A stretch of 12,545 nucleotides of DNA, taken from an uncultured Acidimicrobiaceae bacterium (GTDB lineage: Bacteria; Actinomycetota; Acidimicrobiia; Acidimicrobiales; Ilumatobacteraceae). The position numbers and the translations under genes were made by a program. Shown here piece by piece: positions 1-6,800 of the stretch; position 1 is the stretch's first letter; each line of letters begins with the position of its first letter. Where the stretch lies: positions 1-12,545 of the forward strand of contig CAIXHI010000075.1 of NCBI GenBank assembly GCA_903919215.1, written 5' to 3'. The notes below the pieces were generated by a model. That model was not told the DNA's origin, did no database searches, and saw only the letters and a list, made by a program, of their open reading frames with translations.

Positions 1-754
1 CCGTGCTGTCGGCGCGCAGCTTCTCCAGCGCCGAGATCAGCCCCGGTGGGTAGCGCGTCAACTGACATGCCGACACATCGGCCAGCGTCTCACGCCGGCG
101 ACTGATGGTGGCCTGCATCGCCTTGGCAATGATCGGGGCGAAGATCAGCAGCACGAAGCCGAAGATGGCCAACACGTTGCCCGTGTCGTTGCGGTCGCCA
201 TCGCGGCGCGAGCGGCCGCCGTTCCACCACATCATGCGAATACCCATGTTGGCCAGCAACGCCACAGCGCCCACCAGCGTGACCGCCAGCGTGTTGACCA
301 GGATGTCGTAGTTGCGGATGTGCGACAGCTCGTGGGCCACCACACCTTCGAGCTCGACCCGGTTCATCTTCTCCAGCAACCCGGTCGTGACAGCAATCGC
401 CGCGTGCTTGGGATCGCGACCCGTGGCGAACGCGTTCGGGGCCGGATCCTCGATGATGTACACCCGCGGCTTGGGCAGGCCGCTCGCGATGCACAGCCCC
501 TCCACCAGGTTGTGCAGCCGCTGGTACTGCTGTGGGTCGGCCGGTTTGGCGCGGCTGACAGCCAGCGCGATGGCATCGGCCTTCCAGTAGGACGCGAAGG
601 CCATCGCCCCAGAGAACACCAGGGCGATGATGGTGCCGAGGATCCCGTTGCCCATCCACAGCCCGAAGGCGGCGCCAACGAGGCACAGGATTCCCACGAA
701 GGCTGCAATGAGCGCGACGCTACGCCGCTTGTTCGATCTGATCAGTTCGAGCAT
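1..754 (-). CDS. htpX: HtpX-family M48 membrane metalloprotease (C-terminus cut by window edge)
   Basis: Zinc-dependent inner-membrane endopeptidase of the M48B/HtpX family, which degrades misfolded membrane proteins. Seen: 251 codons open to the left edge. The N-terminus (MLELIRSNKRRSV) is followed by two predicted transmembrane helices at about residues 11-33 and 36-52. The metalloprotease motif HELSH is at residues 141-145 (two zinc His and the catalytic Glu). Two more hydrophobic segments lie near 155-175 and 192-212. The third ligand is Glu222 in RRRETLAD, followed by the typical LTRYPPGLISALEKL stretch. HtpX is usually about 290 residues, so roughly the last 40 are missing. ATG at 754 lies 7 nt after the lemA-like stop, so the two are almost certainly one operon. 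LemA-HtpX pairing is common in bacteria. The long ORFs in other frames here are shadows. Confidence 0.93.
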   Translation of the reverse strand, partial: MLELIRSNKRRSVALIAAFVGILCLVGAAFGLWMGNGILGTIIALVFSGAMAFASYWKADAIALAVSRAKPADPQQYQRLHNLVEGLCIASGLPKPRVYIIEDPAPNAFATGRDPKHAAIAVTTGLLEKMNRVELEGVVAHELSHIRNYDILVNTLAVTLVGAVALLANMGIRMMWWNGGRSRRDGDRNDTGNVLAIFGFVLLIFAPIIAKAMQATISRRRETLADVSACQLTRYPPGLISALEKLRADST

Positions 755-761
755 GACGGGT

Positions 762-1313
762 TCAGAACTGAACCTTGGGCACCTCGCGGCTGGCCGCGTC
801 GGTCTCGAAGTACTCGCGCTTGGTGAAGTGCATCATGCCCGCGAAGAGCATCGTGGGGAAGGTCTGCAGCTTGTTGTTGTAGCCCAAGACGCTGTCGTTG
901 TAGAACTGTCGGGCGTACGAGACGCGACCCTCAGTGGCGGTGAGTTCTTCCTGCAACGCAAGGAAGTTCTGGTTGGCCTTGAGGTCGGGATACGACTCGC
1001 TGAGGGCGAACAACTGGCGCAGCGCACCCGTGATCTGGTTGTCGGCAGCGGCCTGCGCTCCGGGCGTGTTGGCCGCGCTCATCCCTGCGTTGCGGGCGTT
1101 GATGACGGCCTCGAGTGTCGTCTTCTCGTGAGCGGCGTAGCCCTTCACGGTCTCGACGAGGTTGGGGATGAGGTCGATACGACGCTTCAACTGCACGTCG
1201 ATTTGCGACCAGGCATTGTCCACCTGGTTGCGGCGGCGGACGAGTCCGTTGTAGGCGGCGACGGCGAACAGCGCGAGCAGTACGACGACGGCCAAGACGA
1301 TGATCCAGATCAT
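762..1313 (-). CDS. LemA family membrane-anchored protein
   Basis: 183-residue LemA family protein. The cellular role of the family is poorly defined; members are membrane-anchored helical proteins often encoded beside M48/HtpX proteases or TPM-domain proteins. Seen: an N-terminal hydrophobic helix (residues 1-21) is followed by the family signature NGLVRRRNQVDNAWSQIDVQLKRR in two runs (NGLVRRRNQV, DNAWSQIDVQ), then IDLIPNLVETVKGYA, and later ARQFYNDSVLGYNNKLQTFP. Length is normal for the family. Start ATG at 1313 has CGGAG about 8 nt upstream. It follows the pimA-like gene by 40 bp with no obvious promoter or terminator between, and precedes htpX by 7 bp. A three-gene transcription unit pimA-lemA-htpX is therefore likely (inference). 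Confidence 0.93.
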   Translation of the reverse strand: MIWIIVLAVVVLLALFAVAAYNGLVRRRNQVDNAWSQIDVQLKRRIDLIPNLVETVKGYAAHEKTTLEAVINARNAGMSAANTPGAQAAADNQITGALRQLFALSESYPDLKANQNFLALQEELTATEGRVSYARQFYNDSVLGYNNKLQTFPTMLFAGMMHFTKREYFETDAASREVPKVQF

Positions 1314-1353
1314 TGGAGTGACTCCGAAAGGTCGGGCAACGCCGGGCGGCGTG

Positions 1354-2526
1354 CTATTTCGTCATCATACGGGAGCGACGGGTGCGCCGGGGTGACAGCA
1401 ACCATGGCGACAGCGGTCGACGCTGTTGCACCCGCGTGGGCGCCAACATGCGATAAATCTCGGCGTAGCGCTCGGCGAGTGCAGACATGGAGAAGTCGTC
1501 GGCCCGACGGTTGCCTGCTGCGGTCAGTCGCGCTCCCAGTTGATCATCGGCCAACGCCCGCTGCAGCGCCGCCGCCAACGCCGCAACATCGCCAGGCGGC
1601 ACCAACAGCGAGTCGACATCGTCGGTGGCCACGTTGCGATAGCCGTTGAGCGAACTGGCCACGATGCACGTGCCGGCCGCCATCGCCTCGATCAACACCA
1701 CGCCGAAGGACTCGCCGTGCAACGACGGCGCACAGAACACGTGAGCGCCCTTCAGCCGAGCGACCTTTTCTTCGTCGCTGATGCGACCCAGCCACACGAT
1801 CCGAGGGTCGGCGGCGGTGCGTGCGCGAAGGCGTTCGGTGTCGGGGCCGGAACTGGCGATCCACAACGTGACGTCTGGGGCCATCTGCGCCATCGCATCG
1901 AGCAACACATCGAGACCTTTGCGTTCCTCGTGGCGGCCACAGAAGAAGATCGTCGGCCCCGTCGTGGGGTACTCGACGGACTGGCGGTACACATCGAGCT
2001 CGACACCGTTGAACAGTGTCTCGTACTCCCCCGGCACGGCCGGTTGCACCAACGCAAGTGCGTCCTTGGACACCACGACACGGTGGCCGATGTTCTTGGC
2101 GGCGGCTCGCATGGGGGCCGAGCCGTACTTGTAGCTCGCACTCTCGCCTGCGGCGTGGAACGTGGCCACGATTGGCGAGGGGTGCAGCAATGTGGCCGTC
2201 ATCGTCGGCCCGGGGGCGAACGGTTCGTGCATGTGCAGGACGTCGAACTGCTCATCGAACAACACGCGCATGGTGCGCAGCGCGCACGCCGGGTCGGGTG
2301 CCAGCGGGGCGATCGATCCGTTCGACGCGGTCGGCAGGCTGTTCCCCAACGCCGTCACGAACGTGTCCGGGGGCGGCCCATCGCAGGGGCCGAGCACCCT
2401 GACTTCCATACCCATCCGTCGCAACTGGCGGCTGAGACCCAACACCTGGGCCTGCACGCCACCCGGTACCGACAGGCTGTACGGGCAGACCATGCCGACA
2501 CGCAGCACACGATCGGTCGACGCCAT
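1354..2526 (-). CDS. pimA: PimA-like GT4 phosphatidylinositol mannosyltransferase
   Basis: GT-B fold, family 4 glycosyltransferase, 390 residues. It most resembles actinobacterial PimA, which moves mannose from GDP-mannose to phosphatidyl-myo-inositol on the cytoplasmic face of the membrane. Seen: N-terminus RVGMVCPYSLSVPGGVQ (residues 9-25) close to PimA's; FDVLHMHEPFAPG (94-106); IVATFHAAG with His124; acceptor/donor elements CGRHEERKGLDVLL with Arg198 and Lys203; and HGESFGVVLIEAMAAGT (270-286) with the EX7E glutamates E272 and E280. A basic tail (PRRTRRSR) may aid membrane contact. I prefer ATG 2526 to the upstream in-frame GTG 2571. TAAGGT sits 7 nt before this ATG (leaderless pattern), and the GTG would overlap the divergent promoter. 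Specificity for inositol lipid is inferred; another GT4 lipid mannosyltransferase is possible. Confidence 0.85.
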   Translation of the reverse strand: MASTDRVLRVGMVCPYSLSVPGGVQAQVLGLSRQLRRMGMEVRVLGPCDGPPPDTFVTALGNSLPTASNGSIAPLAPDPACALRTMRVLFDEQFDVLHMHEPFAPGPTMTATLLHPSPIVATFHAAGESASYKYGSAPMRAAAKNIGHRVVVSKDALALVQPAVPGEYETLFNGVELDVYRQSVEYPTTGPTIFFCGRHEERKGLDVLLDAMAQMAPDVTLWIASSGPDTERLRARTAADPRIVWLGRISDEEKVARLKGAHVFCAPSLHGESFGVVLIEAMAAGTCIVASSLNGYRNVATDDVDSLLVPPGDVAALAAALQRALADDQLGARLTAAGNRRADDFSMSALAERYAEIYRMLAPTRVQQRRPLSPWLLSPRRTRRSRMMTK

Positions 2527-2539
2527 TCCCGGCACCTTA
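2527..2539 (-). promoter_or_regulatory. Leaderless promoter of pimA-like gene
   Basis: On the minus strand TAAGGT (2539-2534) is followed by 7 nt and then ATG 2526. This is the spacing expected when transcription starts at the initiation codon. No clear -35 hexamer is seen. Confidence 0.55.
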
Positions 2540-2562
2540 TCGGCCGAGTGAACGGCCTGCGC

Positions 2563-2574
2563 TACCGTCACGGT
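2563..2574 (+). promoter_or_regulatory. Leaderless promoter of the 185-residue protein gene
   Basis: TACCGT (2563-2568) lies 6 nt before ATG 2575, with no Shine-Dalgarno. It stands back to back with the pimA promoter in a 48-bp divergent gap. No good -35 is seen. Confidence 0.5.
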
Positions 2575-3132
2575 ATGGCAGACAGCAGCAGTTCGACCTC
2601 CTCCGGACCCGGTCTCGGCGACCTCCTCGGCTTGCTGGGGGGCAGCAACCCGCTCGCCGGGATCAGCAAGTCGATCGCCCAGTTCCAGAAGGGCGTCGCT
2701 CAGTTCCTCGAGAGCGTGGAGAAGTTCAACGACACGATGGATCAGTTGAACGGCGTGGCCACCCGACTCAATTCCATGCTCGATACGGTCGAGGGGCCGG
2801 TCAAGGCGTTCGTGCCGCAGGTGACGCGCACCATTCGCGCCGCCGACTCACTCGTCGAACAACTCTCCGGCCCGGTGGAAAAGATCGGCCCGACGCTCAC
2901 TCGTTTCGCCGAGACGCTGTCCAGTCCTGTGCTGCTGTCGTTGGCGGCACTGCGCGGCGGCAACCTGCGTGCCCAACCCGAACCTGCTGCCGCGACCGCG
3001 CCGACCCCCGCCCCAGCTGCCACGAAGAGCAGCACGAACAAGAAAGCGCCGGTGAAGAAAGCCGCCCCTCGCAAGGCGCCGGCCAAGCCCGCACCCGTGA
3101 AGAAAGTTGCCACCAAGAAATCCGCTCGTTGA
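2575..3132 (+). CDS. Hypothetical protein with helical core and histone H1/HBHA-like basic tail
   Basis: 185 residues; I do not recognise a named family. Seen: a Ser/Gly-rich N-terminus (2-24); an amphipathic helical region from about 27 to 125 with repeated hydrophobic spacing (FQKGVAQFLESVEKFNDTMDQL, in two runs FQKGVAQFLES and VEKFNDTMDQL) that could be coiled coil; a Pro/Ala linker (134-150); and a tail at 151-185 with 11 Lys and 2 Arg in AP/KK repeats. No signal peptide or transmembrane segment. The layout recalls mycobacterial HBHA and actinobacterial phasin-like or nucleoid-associated proteins, in which such tails bind polyanions. That is analogy only. The start is ATG 2575 with a leaderless-type -10; the frame is open far upstream but only as antisense of pimA. 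It is divergent from pimA (48 bp) and convergent with gcvT (20 bp). Confidence 0.85.
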   Translation: MADSSSSTSSGPGLGDLLGLLGGSNPLAGISKSIAQFQKGVAQFLESVEKFNDTMDQLNGVATRLNSMLDTVEGPVKAFVPQVTRTIRAADSLVEQLSGPVEKIGPTLTRFAETLSSPVLLSLAALRGGNLRAQPEPAAATAPTPAPAATKSSTNKKAPVKKAAPRKAPAKPAPVKKVATKKSAR

Positions 3133-3152
3133 GCAGCGCACCGGCCCCTGGG

Positions 3153-4208
3153 TCAGTGCTTGGCCACGAACGGCAGGGGCACGACTCGACCGGCGAGCAG
3201 TGACCCGCGTACGTCGAGTGTGACCGCCGCACCCTCGGCAGTTGCAGGTGGCAGGAACGCAAGCGCGATGCCGTGCTCGAGCACGGGTGAGAAGTTGCCG
3301 CTGGTGGTGGTGCCGATCGGCTGTCCGTCCAGCAGCACCGCACAGTCGGCACGTGGTGGACGACGTCCCTCGGTGGCGATACCGCGCAGCACGCGGGCCA
3401 CACCCCGTTCACGTTCTGCGGCCAGCGCGGCCCGACCGCGAAACGTGGGCTTGTTCCATGCCACGACCCAGCCGAGGCCAGCCTGCAACGTGGTGATGTC
3501 GGCGCCCAGTTCGTGACCGTGCAGTGGCAGCCCGGCTTCGAGTCGCAACGTGTCGCGCGCCCCCAGGCCTGCGGGTGTGATGCCGGCGTCGAGCACTGCG
3601 GTCCACAGGTCTCCGGCGGCAGCGATCGGTATCGCGATCTCCACGCCAGCCTCGCCGGTGTAACCCGTACCTGCCACCACGCACGGCACACCGCGCCACA
3701 TCAGTTCTTGTACGCGGAAACGGCCCACTTCAGCCGCCTCGGGGAACACGCCCGCAAGACGTTCCTTGGCCCGAGGACCTTGCACCGCTAACACCGCTCG
3801 GTCGCGGGTGGTCTCGTTGCCGCCGATCGCCGAGCGCACCGCATCGGTGTTGGAGGCGTTCGGCATCACGTCGAACAGGTCGTCGCGCACCCACCACACG
3901 ATGATGTCGTCGAGCACCGACGCATCGGTCTCGTCGAGCAAGTGCGTGTATTGCGCCCGACCCGGACCCACTTTCGCCAGATCGTTGGTGAATGCCTGCC
4001 GCAAGAGATCGAACGCCTGGGGACCTTGCACTCTCACGGTGCCGAGGTGCGACACATCGAACACGACGGCATCGCGCCGACAGGCCAGATGTTCGGTGAT
4101 CGTGCCCGTGGGATACGCGACTGGCATCTCCCATCCGCCGAAGGGCACCATCTTCGCGCCGAGGGCGCGATGGAAGGAATCGAGCGGGCTGACTTCGTAG
4201 TCGGACAC
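3153..4208 (-). CDS. gcvT: Aminomethyltransferase, glycine cleavage T-protein
   Basis: 351-residue T-protein. It transfers the aminomethyl carbon from lipoyl-H-protein to tetrahydrofolate, giving 5,10-methylene-THF and ammonia. Seen: KMVPFGGWEMPVAYP near the N-terminus (19-33), FDVSHLGTVRVQG (50-62), the catalytic Asp pair in VLDDIIVWW (D100/D101), NASNTD (117-122), RDTLRLEAGLPLHGHEL (218-234), and the C-terminal barrel with GTTTSGNFSPVL. Length is at the short end of the actinobacterial range. GTG 4208 is chosen because GAGG lies 6 nt upstream, overlapping the end of the merR stop; ATG at codon 20 would remove conserved sequence. It follows merR by 8 nt and is thus co-transcribed with it. 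gcvH is in the same cluster, but gcvP is not in the window. Confidence 0.93.
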   Translation of the reverse strand: MSDYEVSPLDSFHRALGAKMVPFGGWEMPVAYPTGTITEHLACRRDAVVFDVSHLGTVRVQGPQAFDLLRQAFTNDLAKVGPGRAQYTHLLDETDASVLDDIIVWWVRDDLFDVMPNASNTDAVRSAIGGNETTRDRAVLAVQGPRAKERLAGVFPEAAEVGRFRVQELMWRGVPCVVAGTGYTGEAGVEIAIPIAAAGDLWTAVLDAGITPAGLGARDTLRLEAGLPLHGHELGADITTLQAGLGWVVAWNKPTFRGRAALAAERERGVARVLRGIATEGRRPPRADCAVLLDGQPIGTTTSGNFSPVLEHGIALAFLPPATAEGAAVTLDVRGSLLAGRVVPLPFVAKH

Positions 4209-4216
4209 GGCAGGCC

Positions 4217-4702
4217 TCAGACGGCCCGTGCGGTGACGGCAGCGGCGGGTGCAGCCGGCACACCGTGCTCGGCAAGCTGCACGAGCGAGGCATCGAGATC
4301 GGTCTTCACGCCACCGATGGCCAGCACGTTGAGCACACCCTGACCGCCGCGACGCACAATGTCGATGAGCGTCTCGCCATCGCACAACAGCACGTCGGCA
4401 CCGCTGATCACCAACGTCGCCGCAGAGATGTCGGCATCCACGTTGGCTCGCAGATAGCCGAACGCCTTGCGCACGGACTCGAGCTTGATGCCAGCGTCGA
4501 GCAGGCTCTTGATGACTCGCAGTTCCAGCAGGTCGCGATAGCTGTACAGACGTCGGCTGCCACTGCCGCTCGCGTCGCACAGCGAGGGGCGCACCAGGTC
4601 GGTACGCGCCCAGTAGTCGAGCTGACGATAGGAGATCCCCACCACACCGGCGGCCTTCGTGCCGCTGAAGCCTAGTTCCGTGGTTTCGGTCGTCTCGTTC
4701 AT
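4217..4702 (-). CDS. MerR-family regulator (Rv1830/ResR-like)
   Basis: 161-residue DNA-binding regulator. Seen: an N-terminal MerR winged helix at about 13-80 with SGTKAAGVVGISYRQLDYW (recognition part), a wing around SGSRRLYSYRDLLELRVI, then KSLLDAGIKLESVRKAF. A small C-terminal domain (92-145) reads LVISGADVLLCDGETLIDIV and GGQGVLNVLAIGG, which I recall as characteristic of mycobacterial Rv1830. It sits next to the DUF151 gene, as in mycobacteria. ATG 4702 is preferred to the in-frame start at 4729 because GGAGG lies 6 nt before it. It has a good -35/-10 promoter and heads a unit with gcvT, so it may control gcvT and itself (inference). Confidence 0.88.
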   Translation of the reverse strand: MNETTETTELGFSGTKAAGVVGISYRQLDYWARTDLVRPSLCDASGSGSRRLYSYRDLLELRVIKSLLDAGIKLESVRKAFGYLRANVDADISAATLVISGADVLLCDGETLIDIVRRGGQGVLNVLAIGGVKTDLDASLVQLAEHGVPAAPAAAVTARAV

Positions 4703-4737
4703 CTCGAACCTCCAAGTCGGGTCACACACGAGTAACT

Positions 4738-4747
4738 ACACGCGTGT
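4738..4747. promoter_or_regulatory. 10-bp perfect palindrome in merR leader, candidate operator
   Basis: ACACGCGTGT is its own reverse complement. It lies a few bases downstream of the predicted transcription start (about 4753, minus strand), between promoter and Shine-Dalgarno. An upstream ACACG at 4726-4730 can also pair with CGTGT at 4743-4747. Autoregulation by the MerR protein is a guess. Confidence 0.4.
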
Positions 4748-4759
4748 CACCGAGTTGTC

Positions 4760-4788
4760 ATGGTACGGGAGGGGTCGCGCGAGGTCAA
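4760..4788 (-). promoter_or_regulatory. Sigma-70-type promoter of merR-gcvT
   Basis: On the minus strand -35 TTGACC (4788-4783), a 17-nt spacer and -10 TACCAT (4765-4760). Predicted start near 4753 gives a leader of about 50 nt that contains the Shine-Dalgarno GGAGG. The 17-nt spacer is the ordinary length, not the 19-nt spacer typical of MerR-activated promoters. Confidence 0.65.
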
Positions 4789-4792
4789 GCAC

Positions 4793-4848
4793 TCTTCGCG
4801 CGAAGAACTCGCGCGTTGCGCGCGAATCGCGGCGTCCTCCTCGGAGGA
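4793..4848. terminator. Three tandem hairpins after the DUF151 gene
   Basis: Read from the end of the DUF151 gene (minus strand): (1) 4848-4835, arms TCCTCC/GGAGGA, one base after the stop codon; (2) 4825-4809, perfect 7-bp stem TCGCGCG/CGCGCGA around a 3-nt loop; (3) 4806-4793, TCTTCGCGCGAAGA, a perfect 14-bp palindrome. No T-tract follows, so this would be an atypical terminator or insulator. It ends just before the merR -35 box. Confidence 0.45.
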
Positions 4849-4849
4849 A

Positions 4850-5344
4850 TCAGCCAGCGAAGTCTTCGGGACTGACGTCGTCGAGGAAATCGCGGAACTC
4901 GTCGAGGATCGCTTCCTCGTCGCCTTCGCCCTCACCCTCGGGCACCTCGACGGCAACCTCGTCGAGCAACGCTTCGCTGGCGAAGATCGGGGCATCGACA
5001 CGCACCGCAAGGGCGATCGCGTCGCTGGGCCGACAGGACACGATGTGCGAGCCGCCAGCAGTGACGAGATGCAACTCCGCGTAGAACGTGTGCTCACGAA
5101 CCTCGGTGATGATCACTTTGTCGAGTGACGCACCGAGTGTGCGCATCATGATCGCGAGCAGATCATGGGTCAGTGGGCGGGGCGGGGTGATTCCCTCCAT
5201 CGCCGTGTGGATCGCGGACCCTTCGTGGATGCCGATCAAGATCGGCAACACGCGGCCTCGGTCTCCGTCCTCCTCGCGCAGCATTACCACCGGCGTATTC
5301 GCCGGCAACTCCACGCGTACCCCCAGCAGTTGCATTCGTACCAC
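4850..5344 (-). CDS. DUF151 bifunctional nuclease (BFN) family protein
   Basis: 164 residues of the DUF151/BFN family. Plant and thermophile members are reported to have RNase/DNase activity; the bacterial role is unclear. Seen: MQLLGVRVELPANTPVVMLRE, then VLPILIGIHEGSAI, PRPLTHDLL (the conserved R-P-x-T-H-D motif), AELHLVTAGGSHIVSCRPSDAIALAVR (in two runs AELHLVTAGGSHIV, SCRPSDAIALAVR), and FASEALLDEVAVEV. The last 30 residues are strongly acidic (EGEGEGDEEA). It sits between the FtsR-like and second MerR genes, the same place as Rv1829. GTG 5344 is chosen over ATG 5335 because TACCAT lies exactly 7 nt before it. Confidence 0.92.
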   Translation of the reverse strand: MVRMQLLGVRVELPANTPVVMLREEDGDRGRVLPILIGIHEGSAIHTAMEGITPPRPLTHDLLAIMMRTLGASLDKVIITEVREHTFYAELHLVTAGGSHIVSCRPSDAIALAVRVDAPIFASEALLDEVAVEVPEGEGEGDEEAILDEFRDFLDDVSPEDFAG

Positions 5345-5357
5345 GGGGATGATGGTA
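5345..5357 (-). promoter_or_regulatory. Leaderless promoter of DUF151 gene
   Basis: TACCAT (5357-5352, minus strand) is followed by 7 nt and GTG 5344. It lies in the 45-bp gap after ftsR, so the nuclease gene could be transcribed apart from ftsR. No convincing -35. Confidence 0.5.
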
Positions 5358-5389
5358 CCCCGAGGTCGTCGAGACCGCAGAGGGAAGCT

Positions 5390-6304
5390 TCAGGCCTCGA
5401 GGTGATGCTGCAGCGCAGCGTTCAACATCGCTTCGCGCAGGTCGCCGCCGAGGCGTGACAGCTCGTGCAACGTCTGCACGGCCTGTTGCCGACTCTGCGG
5501 GTTGCGCTGGCGGATGAGCGGCGTGACGAGCTGTTCGAACAACGCCGCTTCGCGGTCCGCGGCCTGTCGCCACGCACGAAGATGACGCGGCTCGACACCA
5601 CGCTCGAGGAAACCCTTGCAGGCGCGAGCGATCGCCAGGTCGGAGTTCGTGTACAGCGCCGACGTGCCGGTACCTCGAGGTGTGATCAGTCCGAACGATT
5701 CGAGCTCGGTGAGCTGACGGCCGGTGATGTTGGCGTGGATGCACAACTCGTTGGCGTTGTAGTGCTCGGGCACTGGTGCTGGCACCGACGGCGAGACACC
5801 ACCGCTGCCCTGGAAGAACGCAGCTGCCGGGTTCAGTGGCGGCGCCGCGGGCGGCGGTACCGACTCGGCCGCTGCCCCTGCGTAGGGCATCACTTGTGCG
5901 GGCGCCTGCGGCACACGTGCCTGCGCGGCCGGATGGTGGCCGGTGGGGACGGGTGTGCCCTCGGGGATGATCAGTTCGCCGGTTTGGTCGTACTCGGCTT
6001 CGAGGAGCGAGACATTGCGAATACCCCGCGGCGGCGTGAGCGCACCCGAGTCGTCGATCTGACCGCTCTCGAGCCGGTCGCGAATGATGCGCAGCGGCAG
6101 GAAGTTCTCGCGTTGCTCGCGCAGGATGACGCGCAGTCGATCAACGTCCGCGTCGTAGAACTTGCGATAGCCCGAGGCCGTGCGCTCAGGATCGATGAGT
6201 CCCTGACTCTCCAGGAAGCGGATCTTGGAAATGGTGACATCGGGAAACTCCTCGAGCAGCATCCCGAGCACTTCACCAATGGACAAATAGGGGCGTTCCG
6301 ACAC
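5390..6304 (-). CDS. ftsR: FtsR-like MerR-family regulator (Rv1828 type)
   Basis: 304-residue regulator. In Corynebacterium the family member FtsR activates ftsZ; the mycobacterial ortholog is Rv1828. Seen: N-terminal MerR winged helix (7-80) with LSIGEVLGMLLEEFPDVTISKIRFLESQGLI in pieces (LSIGEVLGML, FPDVTISKIRFLESQGLI) and wing TASGYRKFYDADVDRLR. A long Pro/Ala-rich linker spans about 115-180. A C-terminal module (185-250) also looks like a MerR-type winged helix: ANITGRQLTELESFGLI, then LYTNSDLAIARACKGFLERGV. The linker makes it longer than Rv1828 (about 250 residues). GTG 6304 begins 2 nt after the garA stop, so it is probably translationally coupled. Confidence 0.85.
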   Translation of the reverse strand: MSERPYLSIGEVLGMLLEEFPDVTISKIRFLESQGLIDPERTASGYRKFYDADVDRLRVILREQRENFLPLRIIRDRLESGQIDDSGALTPPRGIRNVSLLEAEYDQTGELIIPEGTPVPTGHHPAAQARVPQAPAQVMPYAGAAAESVPPPAAPPLNPAAAFFQGSGGVSPSVPAPVPEHYNANELCIHANITGRQLTELESFGLITPRGTGTSALYTNSDLAIARACKGFLERGVEPRHLRAWRQAADREAALFEQLVTPLIRQRNPQSRQQAVQTLHELSRLGGDLREAMLNAALQHHLEA

Positions 6305-6306
6305 GG

Positions 6307-6789
6307 TCAGCCGTTCACCTTCTCGAAGAACACGAGGCGGAACTTGCCCACCTGCAACTCGTCACCCTGATGCAACAGTGCCTCGTCGATCCGCTCGTTG
6401 TTGACGTAAGTGCCGTTCAACGAACCGGCGTCGCTCACGGTGTACCCGTTGGCACCGCGGACGATCTCGGCGTGACGCCGAGAGACGGTGATGTCGTCGA
6501 GGCTGATCTCGCTGTCCGGGTGACGGCCGAGACGAGTGATCGGTGCATCGAGCGCCAGCGCGGCACCGGCCTGGGGCCCGTTGCGCACAACGAGCGACGC
6601 ACTCGCCGGCAGATCGGCGATGTGCACGATCACATCGTCAGCGGCACCAGGTGCGTCCTGCAAAGGATCCACCCTGGCCAGCGTGATCGTGTGGTCGTCG
6701 ATGTTGCCCAGCACGGCTCCGCACGCGGAGCAGAAACTGGATTCCTGCGGATTGCGGTGACCGCACTGATTGCAGAACACATGCGCCAT
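6307..6789 (-). CDS. garA: GarA/OdhI-like FHA protein with N-terminal zinc ribbon
   Basis: 160 residues. GarA/OdhI is a forkhead-associated protein that inhibits 2-oxoglutarate dehydrogenase and tunes glutamate metabolism according to its phosphorylation. Seen: zinc ribbon C6-x2-C9 and C20-x2-C23; a linker with HTITLAR (33-39) where GarA carries its phosphorylated ETTS; and an FHA domain (about 60-156) with GRHPDSEISLDD (R89), TVSRRHAE (S103, R104, H106), SLNGTYVN (N125, G126) and the ending GDELQVGKFRLVF, all very close to GarA. The zinc ribbon replaces GarA's unstructured N-terminus. ATG 6789 lies 11 nt after the gcvH stop. There is no convincing Shine-Dalgarno, but TAGTGT ends 8 nt before the ATG, so a promoter of its own is possible. 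Confidence 0.88.
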   Translation of the reverse strand: MAHVFCNQCGHRNPQESSFCSACGAVLGNIDDHTITLARVDPLQDAPGAADDVIVHIADLPASASLVVRNGPQAGAALALDAPITRLGRHPDSEISLDDITVSRRHAEIVRGANGYTVSDAGSLNGTYVNNERIDEALLHQGDELQVGKFRLVFFEKVNG

Positions 6790-6800
6790 TGCCGCCAACA

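Noticed and set aside
90..826. Minus- and plus-strand ORFs over the left end
   Set aside because: Shadows of htpX, whose own frame carries HELSH, E222 and family-like membrane segments.
1317..1327. Inverted repeat GGAGTCACTCC before lemA as a regulatory hairpin
   Set aside because: A central single base cannot form a loop; it is more likely a by-product of the Shine-Dalgarno sequence.
1426..2574. Long plus-strand reading frame open upstream of the 185-residue gene
   Set aside because: It is antisense to the clear pimA homolog, is rich in His/Arg/Gly as expected of a G+C-rich shadow frame, and the leaderless promoter places the start at 2575.
3133..3152. Terminator between the 185-residue gene and gcvT
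   Set aside because: The 20-bp convergent gap holds only a 3-bp CCC/GGG symmetry, too weak to call.
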